Source: Sesamum alatum (Eukaryota > Streptophyta > Magnoliopsida > Lamiales > Pedaliaceae). Taken from it: 64,000 nucleotides of DNA. Positions 1 to 10,821 of this stretch are shown piece by piece. The position numbers and the translations under genes are program-made. A model generated the notes under the pieces. The model was not told where the DNA came from and did no database searches. It saw only the letters and a list, made by a program, of their open reading frames with translations. The stretch spans positions 4,402,001 to 4,466,000 of the forward strand of contig JACGWO010000010.1 of NCBI GenBank assembly GCA_034509735.1, in the 5' to 3' direction. How positions within the stretch are numbered: the stretch's first letter is position 1; every line of letters begins with the position of its first letter.

Positions 1-870
1 GGGCCTATTTATTTTTCTAAGAAATGGTTTGGGCTGCGCCCACTCAGCCCAAACCATTACAATGGAAAAAGAATGGGCTTAGCCCTAGGCTGCCAATTTT
101 GCATTTTGAATTTTATTTTAGTTTATTTTTCGCCCTATAAATATGAATTCCACTTTTGGGTGTTTTTTCATCAAAATATCTCTCAATTTATAATAATTAA
201 TTATAGTTGCAATTTTCCAAAGTCAATCTCGCAAATTGTTTGGTGCCATTGCTCCCAAAACTTTCAATTATTTTTTCAATGACGTGGAATAAACTTAACA
301 AAAGAAAAAGAAAAAAATGAAGAATATTAATAATTTATGAATTAATATAATAATTAGAATTGGCCTGGTGTTAGGGCAAATATCATAATCTTAATATATA
401 TTTTTTTGCAGCAAAAATATTAGAATTAATCTGAAAAAAACATAATTCGGTTGGTTTCATATTGAACAAGAGTTGTTACGATACAACTCTTTACCCGCTA
501 AATTCTCTATTTAAATTTCTATTAACAACATATCTAACTTGATTTATTCTGGTTTGTTTGAACATGGTTGTTTTGCGAATTGGTTTTCCAAAACTGTTAA
601 TATTAATTTAGTTAATATTATTATAATCTAATTGTTTTCAAAATGTGCTATGGTTGATTGATTTTTCCATTAAAAATTACAAGTACACCTCATTAAATTG
701 TCATTGTAATTACAGATAACCCTTTATTTAAGGGCAAAATTTTACAAAAACACCCCTCAAGTTAAATTAAATTGGCGCCCCCATCAGAAGATATAGTTAT
801 AATTTTGTAAAGAGTAAAAAAATATTTATGTTTATTAGATCTAATCTAGGACGTGCGGATATAATGTACT
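1..870. other. AT-rich intergenic DNA
   Basis: No convincing gene. A 69-codon open frame at 73-282 has no recognisable domain and a composition like the AT-rich surroundings. A TATA-like stretch (tataaat) lies near 136, but no coding sequence follows it. I see no tRNA, rRNA or array here. Confidence 0.5.
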
Positions 871-876
871 TGATTA

Positions 877-1772
877 AGAGGGTGTTTGGCTAAGCTTATA
901 AGCTTCTCAAAATATCTTATAAGATATTTGAGAGCTTATAAGCTCTAAAATTTTGTTTGGCAAAATTTTTTTTAAGAGCTTATAAGATCTCAAAATAAAA
1001 TGTTTTGTATTTTATAACCTCTTAAAAAAATTAACATTATTCAAGTTTTTTGAAAACATCTTATAGGCTCTATAAGATTAATATATTAAAAAGTAAAAAT
1101 ATCCTCATTCAGATAAGACACACTCCCCCCCCCCCTCTCTCTCTTGCGCGCGCACGCGCGCACACACAGATACTCTCTCTCTCTAGGACTTTAAAGAATT
1201 TTATTGCTATTTAATTTTTTTGCATCCAAAGAAGAGAAAATGATTCATTATCATATAATAAAATATTATAGTTAAACAAAAATAAGATTGCTATTGATAT
1301 ATTATTTACTGAAAAAATATAAATTCAAGACATTATAAATTATACAACTAAAAATAATCATTGCATCAACAAAGAAAACATCACTTATTTATCTACATTA
1401 ATATTCAACTAGTATGAATGTACATATATATTATTATTTTTATTCAAAACTTTAGGTCATAATTCGTTAATTTTTTTTTTTGTTGTAAAAAACAATTATT
1501 TAGTAAATTTTTATTTGAAGTTAAACTAATGTGTACTACGAATGAAATTATTTTAAAAATATTTAAATACAAAATATGTCAAGAAATAACAACTTATTTG
1601 ATTTTAATAGTATCATGTTCTTTTTTATCATTTCATCTTATTATACCAAACACCTAATTAAAATGTTAAAATATCTTATTTATTCAAACGCTTTAGATAT
1701 CTCGTTTTAAAATATCTTATAAAATGCAGGAACATATAAAATGTTCTAAAAAAGCTCAACCGAATGCCCTCT
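877..1772. mobile_element. hAT-like non-autonomous element (candidate)
   Basis: The left end reads AGAGGGTGTTTGG and the right end is the complement of AGAGGGCATTCGG, so about 13 bp form imperfect terminal inverted repeats. The GGGTGTTTGG start is typical of many plant hAT-type MITEs (family knowledge). The first 100 bases contain several nested palindromes built on aagcttataagctt. No long open frame is present. I could not find a clean 8-bp target duplication, so this is either old or a different family. Confidence 0.4.
1124..1185. repeat. compound microsatellite: C-run, CT, GC, CA, CT
   Basis: A run of about twelve C is followed by (CT)n, an alternating purine-pyrimidine block of GCGCGCGCACGCGCGCACAC type, then (CT)n again. 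It lies inside the hAT-like element. The alternating GC/AC block could in principle adopt Z-DNA (inference). Confidence 0.8.
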
Positions 1773-1779
1773 AAACATA

Positions 1780-3531
1780 AAATAAATAGAGTATGATTAT
1801 TGTTTGTGTCTTGTCACTTGGGATTGAATGATGAGGATTGTAGAAAGGGAGACATTTGGTCTGCAACAAATTCTGCGTCCCGACCAAATTCAGGCTTTTA
1901 CTTAGTTACACCCTTTAACCTATTCTTTAATTAATTAACAAAATGAGTAGGAAGGTATAATTTAATTAGTCCTACCCCTCTTTCATAAAGTTGATAATAT
2001 AAACACACTTTGCCTATTTTTCATATTTGGTCAGAAAATATTTGGAAAGAATGCAAGCACCCCTCTTTCATAAAGCTGACATCATCCCTAGCTAATCCCC
2101 TCCAGTCGCGGCTGCCCCCCTTCCCCCACTAGTCCTCATTGTTGTTGCACTCTCATTCCTCCAACATCCCATCATCGTCGTTGTTCCTTCACCTCCAGCC
2201 CTCGTCGTTGTCCCCCTCCCCCCTCTAGCAACCCAACGTCATTGCCCGCCTCCCCTTTTCCCCCTAGTGTCGCCGCTTCTCCCCTTTTCTCCCTATCATC
2301 ATCGCCCCCTCTCCCTCTAGCGCCCCTCCCATCACTGCCCCTCTCCCTATTCCTCCCCATCGCCGTCGTGTGGCTCTTACAAGGCAATGGGGATGGTTAG
2401 GTTATCACTATTACTGCGGCCTACTTTTATTTATCACATGACATATATATAGCATGATTTGAAATAGAAAATTCCATACGCCAGTAGCTCAATCAACTTA
2501 ACAAAGGGATGCTACAACTATCTGCATCCTTAAGCATACGTGAACGTCAATACTTATTGATTCAATTGGTAAAAATGAACCACTTTCAAAATGTATATTG
2601 ATGGATAACCATTGAGTATTTATCTAAGTAGTTTATGGTCCAAAGGATATCTCTATTTTCCACATTGGATTCCCACCTATTACAAACAAGGTTGGATAAA
2701 GTTTGTGTCTGAATAAGGTTGGACAAAGTTTGAAAAAGAGGTGGTAGTGATAGTGGTGGAGTAAAATGATTGATTTCCCCAAAGCTTTTCAATGTTGCCT
2801 AAAAAGACCCCAAAGGCGCATTCTTGTTTGTACAAGATGCAGAAAGTCAGGAACAGATGCAACAACGCCTGCTCTTTCTCCTCGAGCACACAAACACACT
2901 TTTCCCTGTTAAGCTCGTAAAAAAATATTTATAATTATATCAAATATTAATGAGGTCGTTATAATTCACCCTTTATATATATTTATAAACTTTTCTAAAG
3001 TGGATATTTTAAATTACTATGATTTTCCAGCCATTATTATTACTTTTGTTTTTGTACAAGCTTTAAAGCCCTTTAGATCATAAAATGTTATTAATTCAAA
3101 TTCAATGCATATCAAATCAAATCATATATATGATATAATTTAATTCTCACCATACGGTATTTTCACATTCAATACATTTAAAGTTTTTGTCGATTATCCT
3201 CACGAGACAAAGAATTAAGTCCCATAAAAAATAACCCAACGATTTGAACTTCAACATCTCTTATTAGAGTTTTTTTCAAAAATCTCGAAATCCCTCTATC
3301 TTTTCGATAATCCCACTCTCAAAACCCAATATTGTACTATTTCTGCAAAAAGAAATTCATTTAGACATCATATTTATACATCAAAAACAAAAACAACATA
3401 GCCCTCAAAAAAAAAAACACATTTTGACAAGTGAAAATGCAAATTCTGGTCAAAACAAACAAGAATGGAAAAAGATCACTTCATGGTAGGCTCCTCTCTC
3501 CAACAAATCTTGATCTTCCCTTTGATTTCAG
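1780..3531. other. intergenic DNA with C-rich low-complexity block
   Basis: Intergenic sequence downstream of the first patellin gene. Bases 2098-2370 are strongly C-rich on this strand (repeated ccctcccc and cgtcgtcg-like units), which opens a spurious minus-strand frame of low complexity. No other feature is recognised. Confidence 0.5.
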
Positions 3532-6072
3532 TTAAACACAAGTCTTTGTTTTGAACCTATACAGCAACTTCTTCTTCTTTGAACTCAGATTGTTTATGGT
3601 AAGAACCAGCTTTCCAGGCTCACCAACTTTGTAGCTGCTACAGATCACTTGCTCTTCACTTGTCCCAATTCTCCTCATTTTCTGTATTATTATCGTGTAC
3701 CCGTCTTCCGCCCCCGGAACAAATTCAGCACCGTACCCGACTTCCCATCCCACCACTCTCGTCTCCCAGCTCACATCGCACGCCTGCATATCAATAATTT
3801 CATCTCACGTATAAATCTGTTGATGTTGCTTATTACCCCCTCAGTTTTATAACTAATAGCGCGAATCTGGCACATGTGCTCGTGTATAAAACGTTAGATA
3901 ATCAGGGGGCACGTTGGATAGTAGGTGGAGCGGTGGATAAAATATAGATTAAATTTTAACGAGCGCGTGTCAGATACAAATGCTTGATTAAAGCGTGTTA
4001 GACAATCAGGGGCAGGCAGGGAGGTGTGGGTAGGACATAGCTCAGTAATTGCCTGATCTTTGATTTCCTTATGTGTAAGAACCTATGAATAAGACATGTC
4101 AACAGCTACAAGAACAGGTCACAAGATTGTCAGTTTGCTATCAGTCAACTGATGACATATGTACAAAGAAACAAGATTGCAATATTGTCTCCAGAGAATC
4201 CAAAGAACAGTCTTTTCTTCCTAAATTGAATAAAATCAGTCAAACACATAAATTTGAACCTCAAGGGCACCTTGTGTTTTCGGTTTCCTTTCAATTTTAA
4301 AGGATTTTTCGTGTCAAATTAATATACTTTCAACAAGAATTCGTGTAAAAAAATATATTTTTACTTTAATTACTGTTTTAAATACTGAAAACAAAATCGT
4401 TTTTAACAATTTAAAGCTGACCTGAGTGACAGGAAACTCCACAATGTGCTTGGCTGAAGGTTTGACGATGATTTCAGTAACAGTGTCAGCTAATCCAAAG
4501 TCTCCATCTTTGCTCAGTCCACCATACTGTGTCGGAATTTGCTCAGCAGATATGTATCTGTTTCCCCCAAAGCAATTATCATAAGAGTGAAAATATACAC
4601 CAAAATATCATTTTCACAAAAGATTGCAACTTGTAAAGTATTTATTTTGAAGAAAAATACTAACTTGAAAAGGGTCTCTGTGGATTTGGAAGGACCAGAA
4701 ACAACAAACTTGCTTTTGGTCCTCTGAGTCAGAAAAGGGCTTATCATTTTGCTCAGCGCCAGGTACCACCATGGCACATTTATGAACACCTACAAACACA
4801 AGATGAACATGTAAATGAACAAATTACCCCGTCTAACAACTTGATGTAATTTGCTTAACTTTTTTTTCACATGTGTTTTTGCTCATTTCTTGTATCAAGT
4901 TGCATTTATCCGAAATTTAAATTCAGGGCCAGTAAACAGGAAACAGGAAAAGGGATTTTTGTAACATCAGAAATTACCTGTTTGGCAACAAATTCAGGAT
5001 AATTGTCTTGAAGCAATTGAAGGGCCTGATTAGTTGCCTGTCTCAGCTCCCATCTATTAGGCCCTGGAGAGTTCTTGAGATCATTGACCTGAACAATGGT
5101 GGAAATCCCACCAGGCCTGAAATCCAGTTTCCTGATGCTCTTCTCAAGAAACTGAATTCTCCATCTCAGGAATTTCTGCCTTTTCTCTTCATCTGAAAAC
5201 ATTTTCTGGTAAAGCTCTTTGTCCTGGAACTCTCCGTAGACATTGTAGCAAACGGGATGGCCTTCTTTACTACAACCGTGCATGAAAACCACTCTCTCCA
5301 GTTCTCTGCCGAGATCTTCTTCAACAAGATCATCGATCCCGAACTCTTTCCTCCACTTTACAGTGTTCTTGATCATGGCAAACGCGTCCTTCACCTTGAA
5401 ATCACGGGCCCGCAAGAACTTCAACAGGATCACATCACTCCTCTCATCTTCCAGGAGCTTTACGCCCCAGATGAACACTTCCTGAGGCGGTTTCGAGCCC
5501 ACTTCTTCTTTCTCCTGAGGCTTTTCTTCCGTGGGATTCGAGTGGACGCAAGCAACAATGGTTTCTTCAATGGCTTCCAGGGTTTTTGCACCATCGTCCT
5601 CCAGTAAAGTCTTTGCAATTGTTTGCACTGGAATCACATCATCCTTCTCAGAATCCACATTTCCAGGTTCTTCCGTTGCCTTCTTCTCTTCTTCTTTCGC
5701 CACAGGCATTTTCTCCTCCAAAGAACTGCCAAATTCGTGCCTGTCGAGCGCCTCCTGGACGAGCTTCTTCAACTCTTGCAGGGATTTCTTCTCATTTTCT
5801 GAAAGATCAGCGAACCTGGTGCCCTCTACCTGAACCGGAGGCGCTTTATCTTCAGTTTTCTCAGTCTCATGGCCATCAGAAGAAGAACTAGAATCCGCAT
5901 CCACAGCCACAGGCATCATCAACTCAGGTTCTGGCACCAAAAGCGACTCATTTCCATCCTTCTCTACGCAGGTGGTTTCTTCAGCCTCAGGAACATCACT
6001 AACAACCAAGAAACCTTCAGCTCCCTCCACTGTCTGTTCCTCAGGCATTTTCTTTTCACATTGCTCAGCCAT
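3532..6072 (-). CDS. PATL: Patellin (SEC14-GOLD phosphoinositide-binding protein)
   Basis: Four coding exons: 6072-4978, 4789-4665, 4557-4422 and 3783-3532, giving 535 residues. The acidic, low-complexity N-terminus (about 1-200) is typical of patellins. A CRAL-TRIO N segment follows (FLRARDFKVKDAF), then the SEC14 lipid-binding fold (HPVCYNVYGEFQ to VFINVPWWY), and a C-terminal GOLD domain across exons 3 and 4 (from about 445). Patellins bind phosphoinositides at membranes and act in cell-plate formation and membrane trafficking (family knowledge). The ATG at 6072 is preferred over an in-frame ATG at 6318 because a TATA box lies between them and the protein then begins MAEQ. Splice phases agree at every junction. 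It is the tandem partner of the chimeric gene at 7558-10821. Which Arabidopsis PATL is orthologous (3 or 5 are likely) is not resolved. Confidence 0.93.
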
Positions 6073-6141
6073 AGTACTTCTTTTCTTCCCTCTCAGCAGC
6101 AAGAATGTCTGTGTGTGGTTTTTGAAGTGATTTAGCTGATG

Positions 6142-6152
6142 TTTATATATAA
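6142..6152 (-). promoter_or_regulatory. TATA box of the first patellin gene
   Basis: The minus strand reads TATATATAAAC about 70 bases upstream of the chosen ATG at 6072. This places transcription start downstream of the alternative ATG at 6318 and so decides the start codon. Confidence 0.6.
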
Positions 6153-6499
6153 TGGAGGGGATTGAGGAAGTGGGGAAAGTGGGGTGGCGGTTTATGAGTT
6201 GAGGTGATGGCTGGATGGCTGCTTTTCTGTGCTGGTTTTGGTGTGGAACTGAACTGTGATGGGATGATGAGCACAGTCTGGAACAAGTCAAAAAGCCTGA
6301 ATTCTTCTCCTCTCTCACTCATTCTGCTCTCACTTTATGCTCTTTTTCAATGTTTTTCTCTCCATTTTTGGGGACCCATTACTGTCCCTTCTCTTCTCCT
6401 TTTTCTCTGTTTTGGTCATTCCCTTTTTGCATAAGTTTCAGCCAAACCCATTGGCCCAATTCATTTGAATCAAATTCAATCACAAAGAATTCATGAAAT

Positions 6500-6860
6500 T
6501 ACATTTTTAGTCACATCTAACAGGTGTTAAATACTGTTAGTTCTTTGTTTTATAAAATTTTTAAAATGATCGTAAAATTGAAAAGACTTGATATATTTGG
6601 TTCTCTATTTTACAAGATTTTCAAGCAGTTCAAGAATTAGAAAAACTCGACACATTGAGTCTCATAAATCTCATAAAGTATAAAACTGAATGTGTTGCAT
6701 TATGTTCAGTTTTGGAACCATTTTGAAACTCTCATAAAGCAAAGGATTAAATATGTTAAGATTTCTTAATTTTGGGATCATTTTGAAAATTCTATAAAAT
6801 ATAGGATTAAAAGTGTTGAACTACCTGTCCCATGGGACTAAAGGTATGTATAATTTTGTT
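6500..6860. repeat. dispersed repeat related to 47345-47785
   Basis: AT-rich block with repeated phrases such as ttttaaaatgatcgtaaaat and 'aaaactcgacacattgagt'. A recognisably related block lies at 47345-47785. It holds internal inverted copies of the same phrases, suggesting an old MITE. No coding potential is seen. Confidence 0.45.
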
Positions 6861-6889
6861 AATTAAGGTAAATTTATGTTTTAAAAAAA

Positions 6890-7335
6890 AGGTAAATTAT
6901 AGTTACATCTCCTAAAATTTAGCATGATTATAAATACTTCCTCATTATTTGAAAAATCACAAATACCCCATGATTTACATCCGTCTAATAAAAAGTACAC
7001 TTCGTTTAACTATGTTTTCATCCAATTTTTGTAGTGAACTATCCAAAATGTCCTTTTGAATTATGAATTATAATTTATATATTTTTTAGAATTTTTAAAC
7101 TATTTTTATCGGCTAATATACGTATGAATTATTTATTTTACTCATTCTCAAAAAAATTTTCAAACATTTTATTTTAAAGAAAACAAATCAATAAGGGTAA
7201 AATAATAATTCTCATCTGACCCTATAGATGCTACATAATTATTTTTTTATTTGAGAAAGTATTTATTATTATTTAAAATACAAGAAAGTATTCATAATTA
7301 CATCAAATTTCAACAGATGTAGTTGTAATTTATCC
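6890..7335. mobile_element. diverged member of the ~425-bp MITE family
   Basis: Left end GGTAAATTATAGTTACATC and right end GTAGTTGTAATTTATCC are inverted copies and match the ends of the five better-preserved MITEs in the window. The interior is more diverged than in the other copies and the target duplication is not clear, so this is probably the oldest copy. Confidence 0.55.
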
Positions 7336-7557
7336 TAAAAAGGAAACAATTATGCATAAATTAACAAAATCATCGAATTTTGATCAATTTACCACAAAAA
7401 TTGAATGAACACATAACGATGGCTAACAAAACAAACTCGTCGTTGGCAGGTGTTATAATTATCAAATCTAAGTGAAGTAATTGTAATTTACCTATAAATG
7501 ACTAAGGCAATAATTACAAAGAAAATGGTGCAATGAATGATTGCTCCCCATTTCTAT

Positions 7558-10500
7558 CTAGGAAGTGAGATTGCTAATGGTAAATGGTAAAACCACCTTT
7601 CCGGGCTCACCAACAATGAAGCTACTACATATTAGTTGCTCCTCTTGAGTTGAATCACACCCAATTCTCCTTGTTTTCTCAATTGTAACACTCTCTCCAT
7701 CTTCTGAACTTGCTATGAACTCTGCACCATACCTCACTTCCCATCCCTCCACTCTTACTTCCCAACTCACAAGGCATGCCTGCATCTCAATCAACAACAA
7801 ATTTACCCATTTGATCAAATAGAGTTCAAGAAATAACATGATAAATCTTGTCATCTATATCGACATGTGTGTCGTCAAGTTGTAATTTGGGTCGGTATTC
7901 AGTCCACCCCAAGACCGATCAAGTACAGTCATGGTCAGTCCTGAACTTTTAAATGAGTCCATATTGAAACTAGTTTTCGACCTAGGCCTTATCCATAGAC
8001 CGACCAAGCTTCTACTTTCTTTGGCCCGATCCCAGACCATACAACTTCACTAAAAGACCGTCTGGCCTAACCAAAGGACCACAAATTGTGATCGTTTTCT
8101 TGTTTCCTTTCTCTTTCAGAACCTGTAAATAAGGCTTGTGCGCATGTTTTGAAGTTGAATTTGGTTTGGCTTAGTTATTAAATAGGGTAAATTACAGCTA
8201 TCTCCCTTGAGATTTGGCATAATTACAAATACCCCTCGTTATTTGAAAAATTACAAATACCCCCTTGAGGTTTGTAACTGTCTAACAAATAACTCATTTT
8301 CATCCATTTTTATGAGTAAACTGACCAAAATGCCCTTATGTACTGAATTATTTTTTAATTAATTCTTAAAAAGAATTTGGACCACAATGCGCAGGGAGAG
8401 GTTTCTTAAGTTTTTTACATAAAGGAGCAATAATACAATTTGTCTCAACTGATTTTTCTACAATTTTAATAAAAGATTCAGGGCAAAATGGTCAATTTCA
8501 GGCCTTAGGTTGAAAATTACAAACCTCGAGGGTATTTGTAATTTTCAAACAACGAGAGGATATTCGAAATTATGCTAAACCTCAGGGGAGTTAGCTGTAA
8601 TTTACCCTATTAAATATGTCAACTCAAATGAGTTCAAATCAATTAAGCTAAGATTGATTCAAACTTGAATTCAACGATATTGTGATACCTATTTATTACC
8701 TTTTAACCCGTTAAGCTCGAGTTTATAAAATACTTATAAAATCTTCAATTTTAATTTATTATGCTTAATGGAAATTTAACCATAAATTTTAAATGAAGCA
8801 TCAAACAATGTGGTTCTTTTCACAGCCCTAAAAGTCAAGTATAATTCACCTGAGTGACAGGAAACTCTTCAATTTGCATGGCTGAAGGCTTCACCATAAT
8901 CTCTGTGATGGTATCAGCTGCTCCAAAATCTCCATCTTTGTTTAAACCACCGTACTGTTGTGGAATCTGGTTAGCAGATATGTATCTGTTTTCAAAGCCA
9001 ATTATCACAATAGTCGCATGCACACAACATCACAGGGCAACATGCAATCTATTATCCAAAAAAATGGCAGAAAATCTCGTCGGTTGCTAAACGAGAGCAC
9101 GTTTGTATGTTGAATTGTAATGAATAAAACTGCAAACAGTTAGAAACCTATACAAAAGATGTTGAAAAATATATATCCAGTAAATGAGATAATACTAACT
9201 TGAAAAGGGTGGCCGTAGACAGGGAAGGACCGGCGATAGCAAACTTGCTTTTGGTACGCTGCGTTAGAAGAGGGCTGATAATCTTGTAATATGCCATATA
9301 CCACCAGGGTGCATTGATGAACACCTAGAATCAAGAAATGTAAGTGAAGTGTAAAATTCAACTTAAAGAATGGGCAAGTATTGCAGAAATTTTACCTGTT
9401 TGGCAACTAATTCAGGATAATTGTCTTGGAGCAGTTGAAGGACCTGGTCGACGACTTGCCTGATTTCTGGTTTATTAATAGTCCCTTGAGAATTCTTAAG
9501 ATCACTTACCTGGAAAATAGTGGATATGCCTCCAGGGCTGAAATCCAATTCCCTGATGCTCTTTTCAAGAAACTGAATTCTCCATCTCAGGAATTTCTGC
9601 CTTTTCTCTTCATCAGAAAACATTTTCTGATAAAGCTCTTTGTTCTGGAACTCGCCGAAGACATTGTAGCACACTGGATGGCCTTCTTTGGTGCAACCGT
9701 GCATGAAAATTGCTCTGTCCAATTCGGTGCCAAGATCTTCTTCAAGAAGGTTATCAATCCCGAAATTTTTCCTCCATTGAATTGTCCTCTTGATCATGGC
9801 AAATGCATCCGTCACCATGTAGTCTCGCGCGCGCAAGAACTTCAGGAGAACTGTATCAGTTTTCTCATCTTCCATGAGCTTTACACCCCAGATGAACACT
9901 TCCTCTGGTGTTTTGCTGTTTGCTGGAAGATTACTCTCTCGAGGAATCTCGTAGGTTTCATCAACGTATTCCAGGGAATTTTCAACCTCTTCCATTGTTT
10001 CTTTCACTTCTTTCATCGCAACAGGCTTCTGCTCTTGCTCAGAAAACGACGAAGAACTACTGCCAAATTCGTGCCTGTTGAGAGCATCTTGAACTTGCTG
10101 CTTCAGCTCTTGCAGGAGAATCTTCTCAGTTTCTGAAAGATCAAATGCTCCGGTGCTCTGCTCCAAAGCCTGACGAAAGTTTTGTTCACCTTCTGATCCA
10201 ACAATTGTGTTAGGCTGATGCTCACAGGGATCTGAATTCTCCGAGCTTGATTCTACTTCTGGTACAAAAATGGATTCCTCTTCCTGTGGATCAATCAGAG
10301 GACTCCAACTGAAGCTGACAACTGACGGCCACCTGATTCTGGCATTTCCTCCCCAAGCATTGTATCTCCGGTAAACTCTTTCTCGGTTCTTGAACCACCA
10401 GATGACTGCTTTATCTTCCTCTAATCCCACCTGGCTGCAAATATAAACAAAAACCAACAAATTCTTGAGCACAGAGTCCATTGATTGTCCAATTTTCCCA

Positions 10501-10821
10501 TTAGCATTGCATACAGATCATAACGTTCTTTGAGCAATCGTACCTGAACCTCACCCTCTTGACCAACCGAGTTCCATCAGGAAGTGCTGCAAGAGTTATA
10601 TGGACACCAGGTTTATACTGTTTCTCCCACACAGCCCAATTGTGAGTAGCATCACTGTGATCAATGTCTTTGCCTGGTAGAGAGCTCCAGCTAGAACTAA
10701 CATCCGAAGAGATGGAGCTGATGCTGGGGCTTCTGGAGTTATCGTGGCAGAGTAGCCAAAGCTCCTCCCTGCGCAGCACGGCTGCCACTAGTCTCTCCCA
10801 GTTATCGTAGTTCCTGGACAT
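7558..10821 (-). CDS. BRX domain - SEC14 - GOLD chimera (patellin-like fusion)
   Basis: Five exons: 10821-10544, 10434-9396, 9324-9200, 8985-8850 and 7779-7558, giving 599 residues. Residues 61-118 form a BRX domain (PGVHITLAALPDGTR, then WWFKNRERVYRRYN) interrupted by a 109-bp phase-2 GT-AG intron. Splicing restores VRFS, the residues expected at that point of BRX. From about residue 147 (SIFVPEVE) the protein aligns with the neighbouring patellin (SLLVPEPE, its residues 43-50) through CRAL-TRIO N, SEC14 and GOLD; the last four exons share phases with that gene. No stop, and no methionine suited to an independent patellin start, lies between BRX and SEC14. BRX domains mediate protein-protein interactions in plasma-membrane signalling (family knowledge). 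A membrane lipid-binding protein with a BRX adaptor is inference. The first 25 residues (NWERLVAAVLRREEL) are a motif I cannot assign. The alternative is two adjacent genes read as one. Confidence 0.8.
8185..8607. mobile_element. MITE, ~425-bp family, copy A (9-bp duplication)
   Basis: The element starts GGGTAAATTACAGCTA and ends with the inverted copy TAGCTGTAATTTACCC. It is flanked by the perfect 9-bp duplication TATTAAATA (8176-8184 and 8608-8616). The ends carry a long imperfect inverted repeat (tttggcataattacaaatac). It lies in the last intron of the BRX-patellin gene. The 9-bp duplication suggests mobilisation by a Mutator-type transposase (inference). Confidence 0.85.

Noticed and set aside
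73..282. 69-codon frame at the window start
   Set aside because: No domain, AT-rich composition, and no neighbouring exons that extend it.
2172..2387. 71-codon Arg/Gly-rich minus-strand frame
   Set aside because: Low-complexity product of a C-rich tract with no codon or domain signature.
6073..6318. N-terminal extension of the first patellin to the ATG at 6318
   Set aside because: A TATA box lies between this ATG and the ATG at 6072, and the extension is not patellin-like.
9426..10136. 236-codon plus-strand frame
   Set aside because: Antisense to the conserved SEC14 exon of the BRX-patellin gene; no domain seen in the plus reading.
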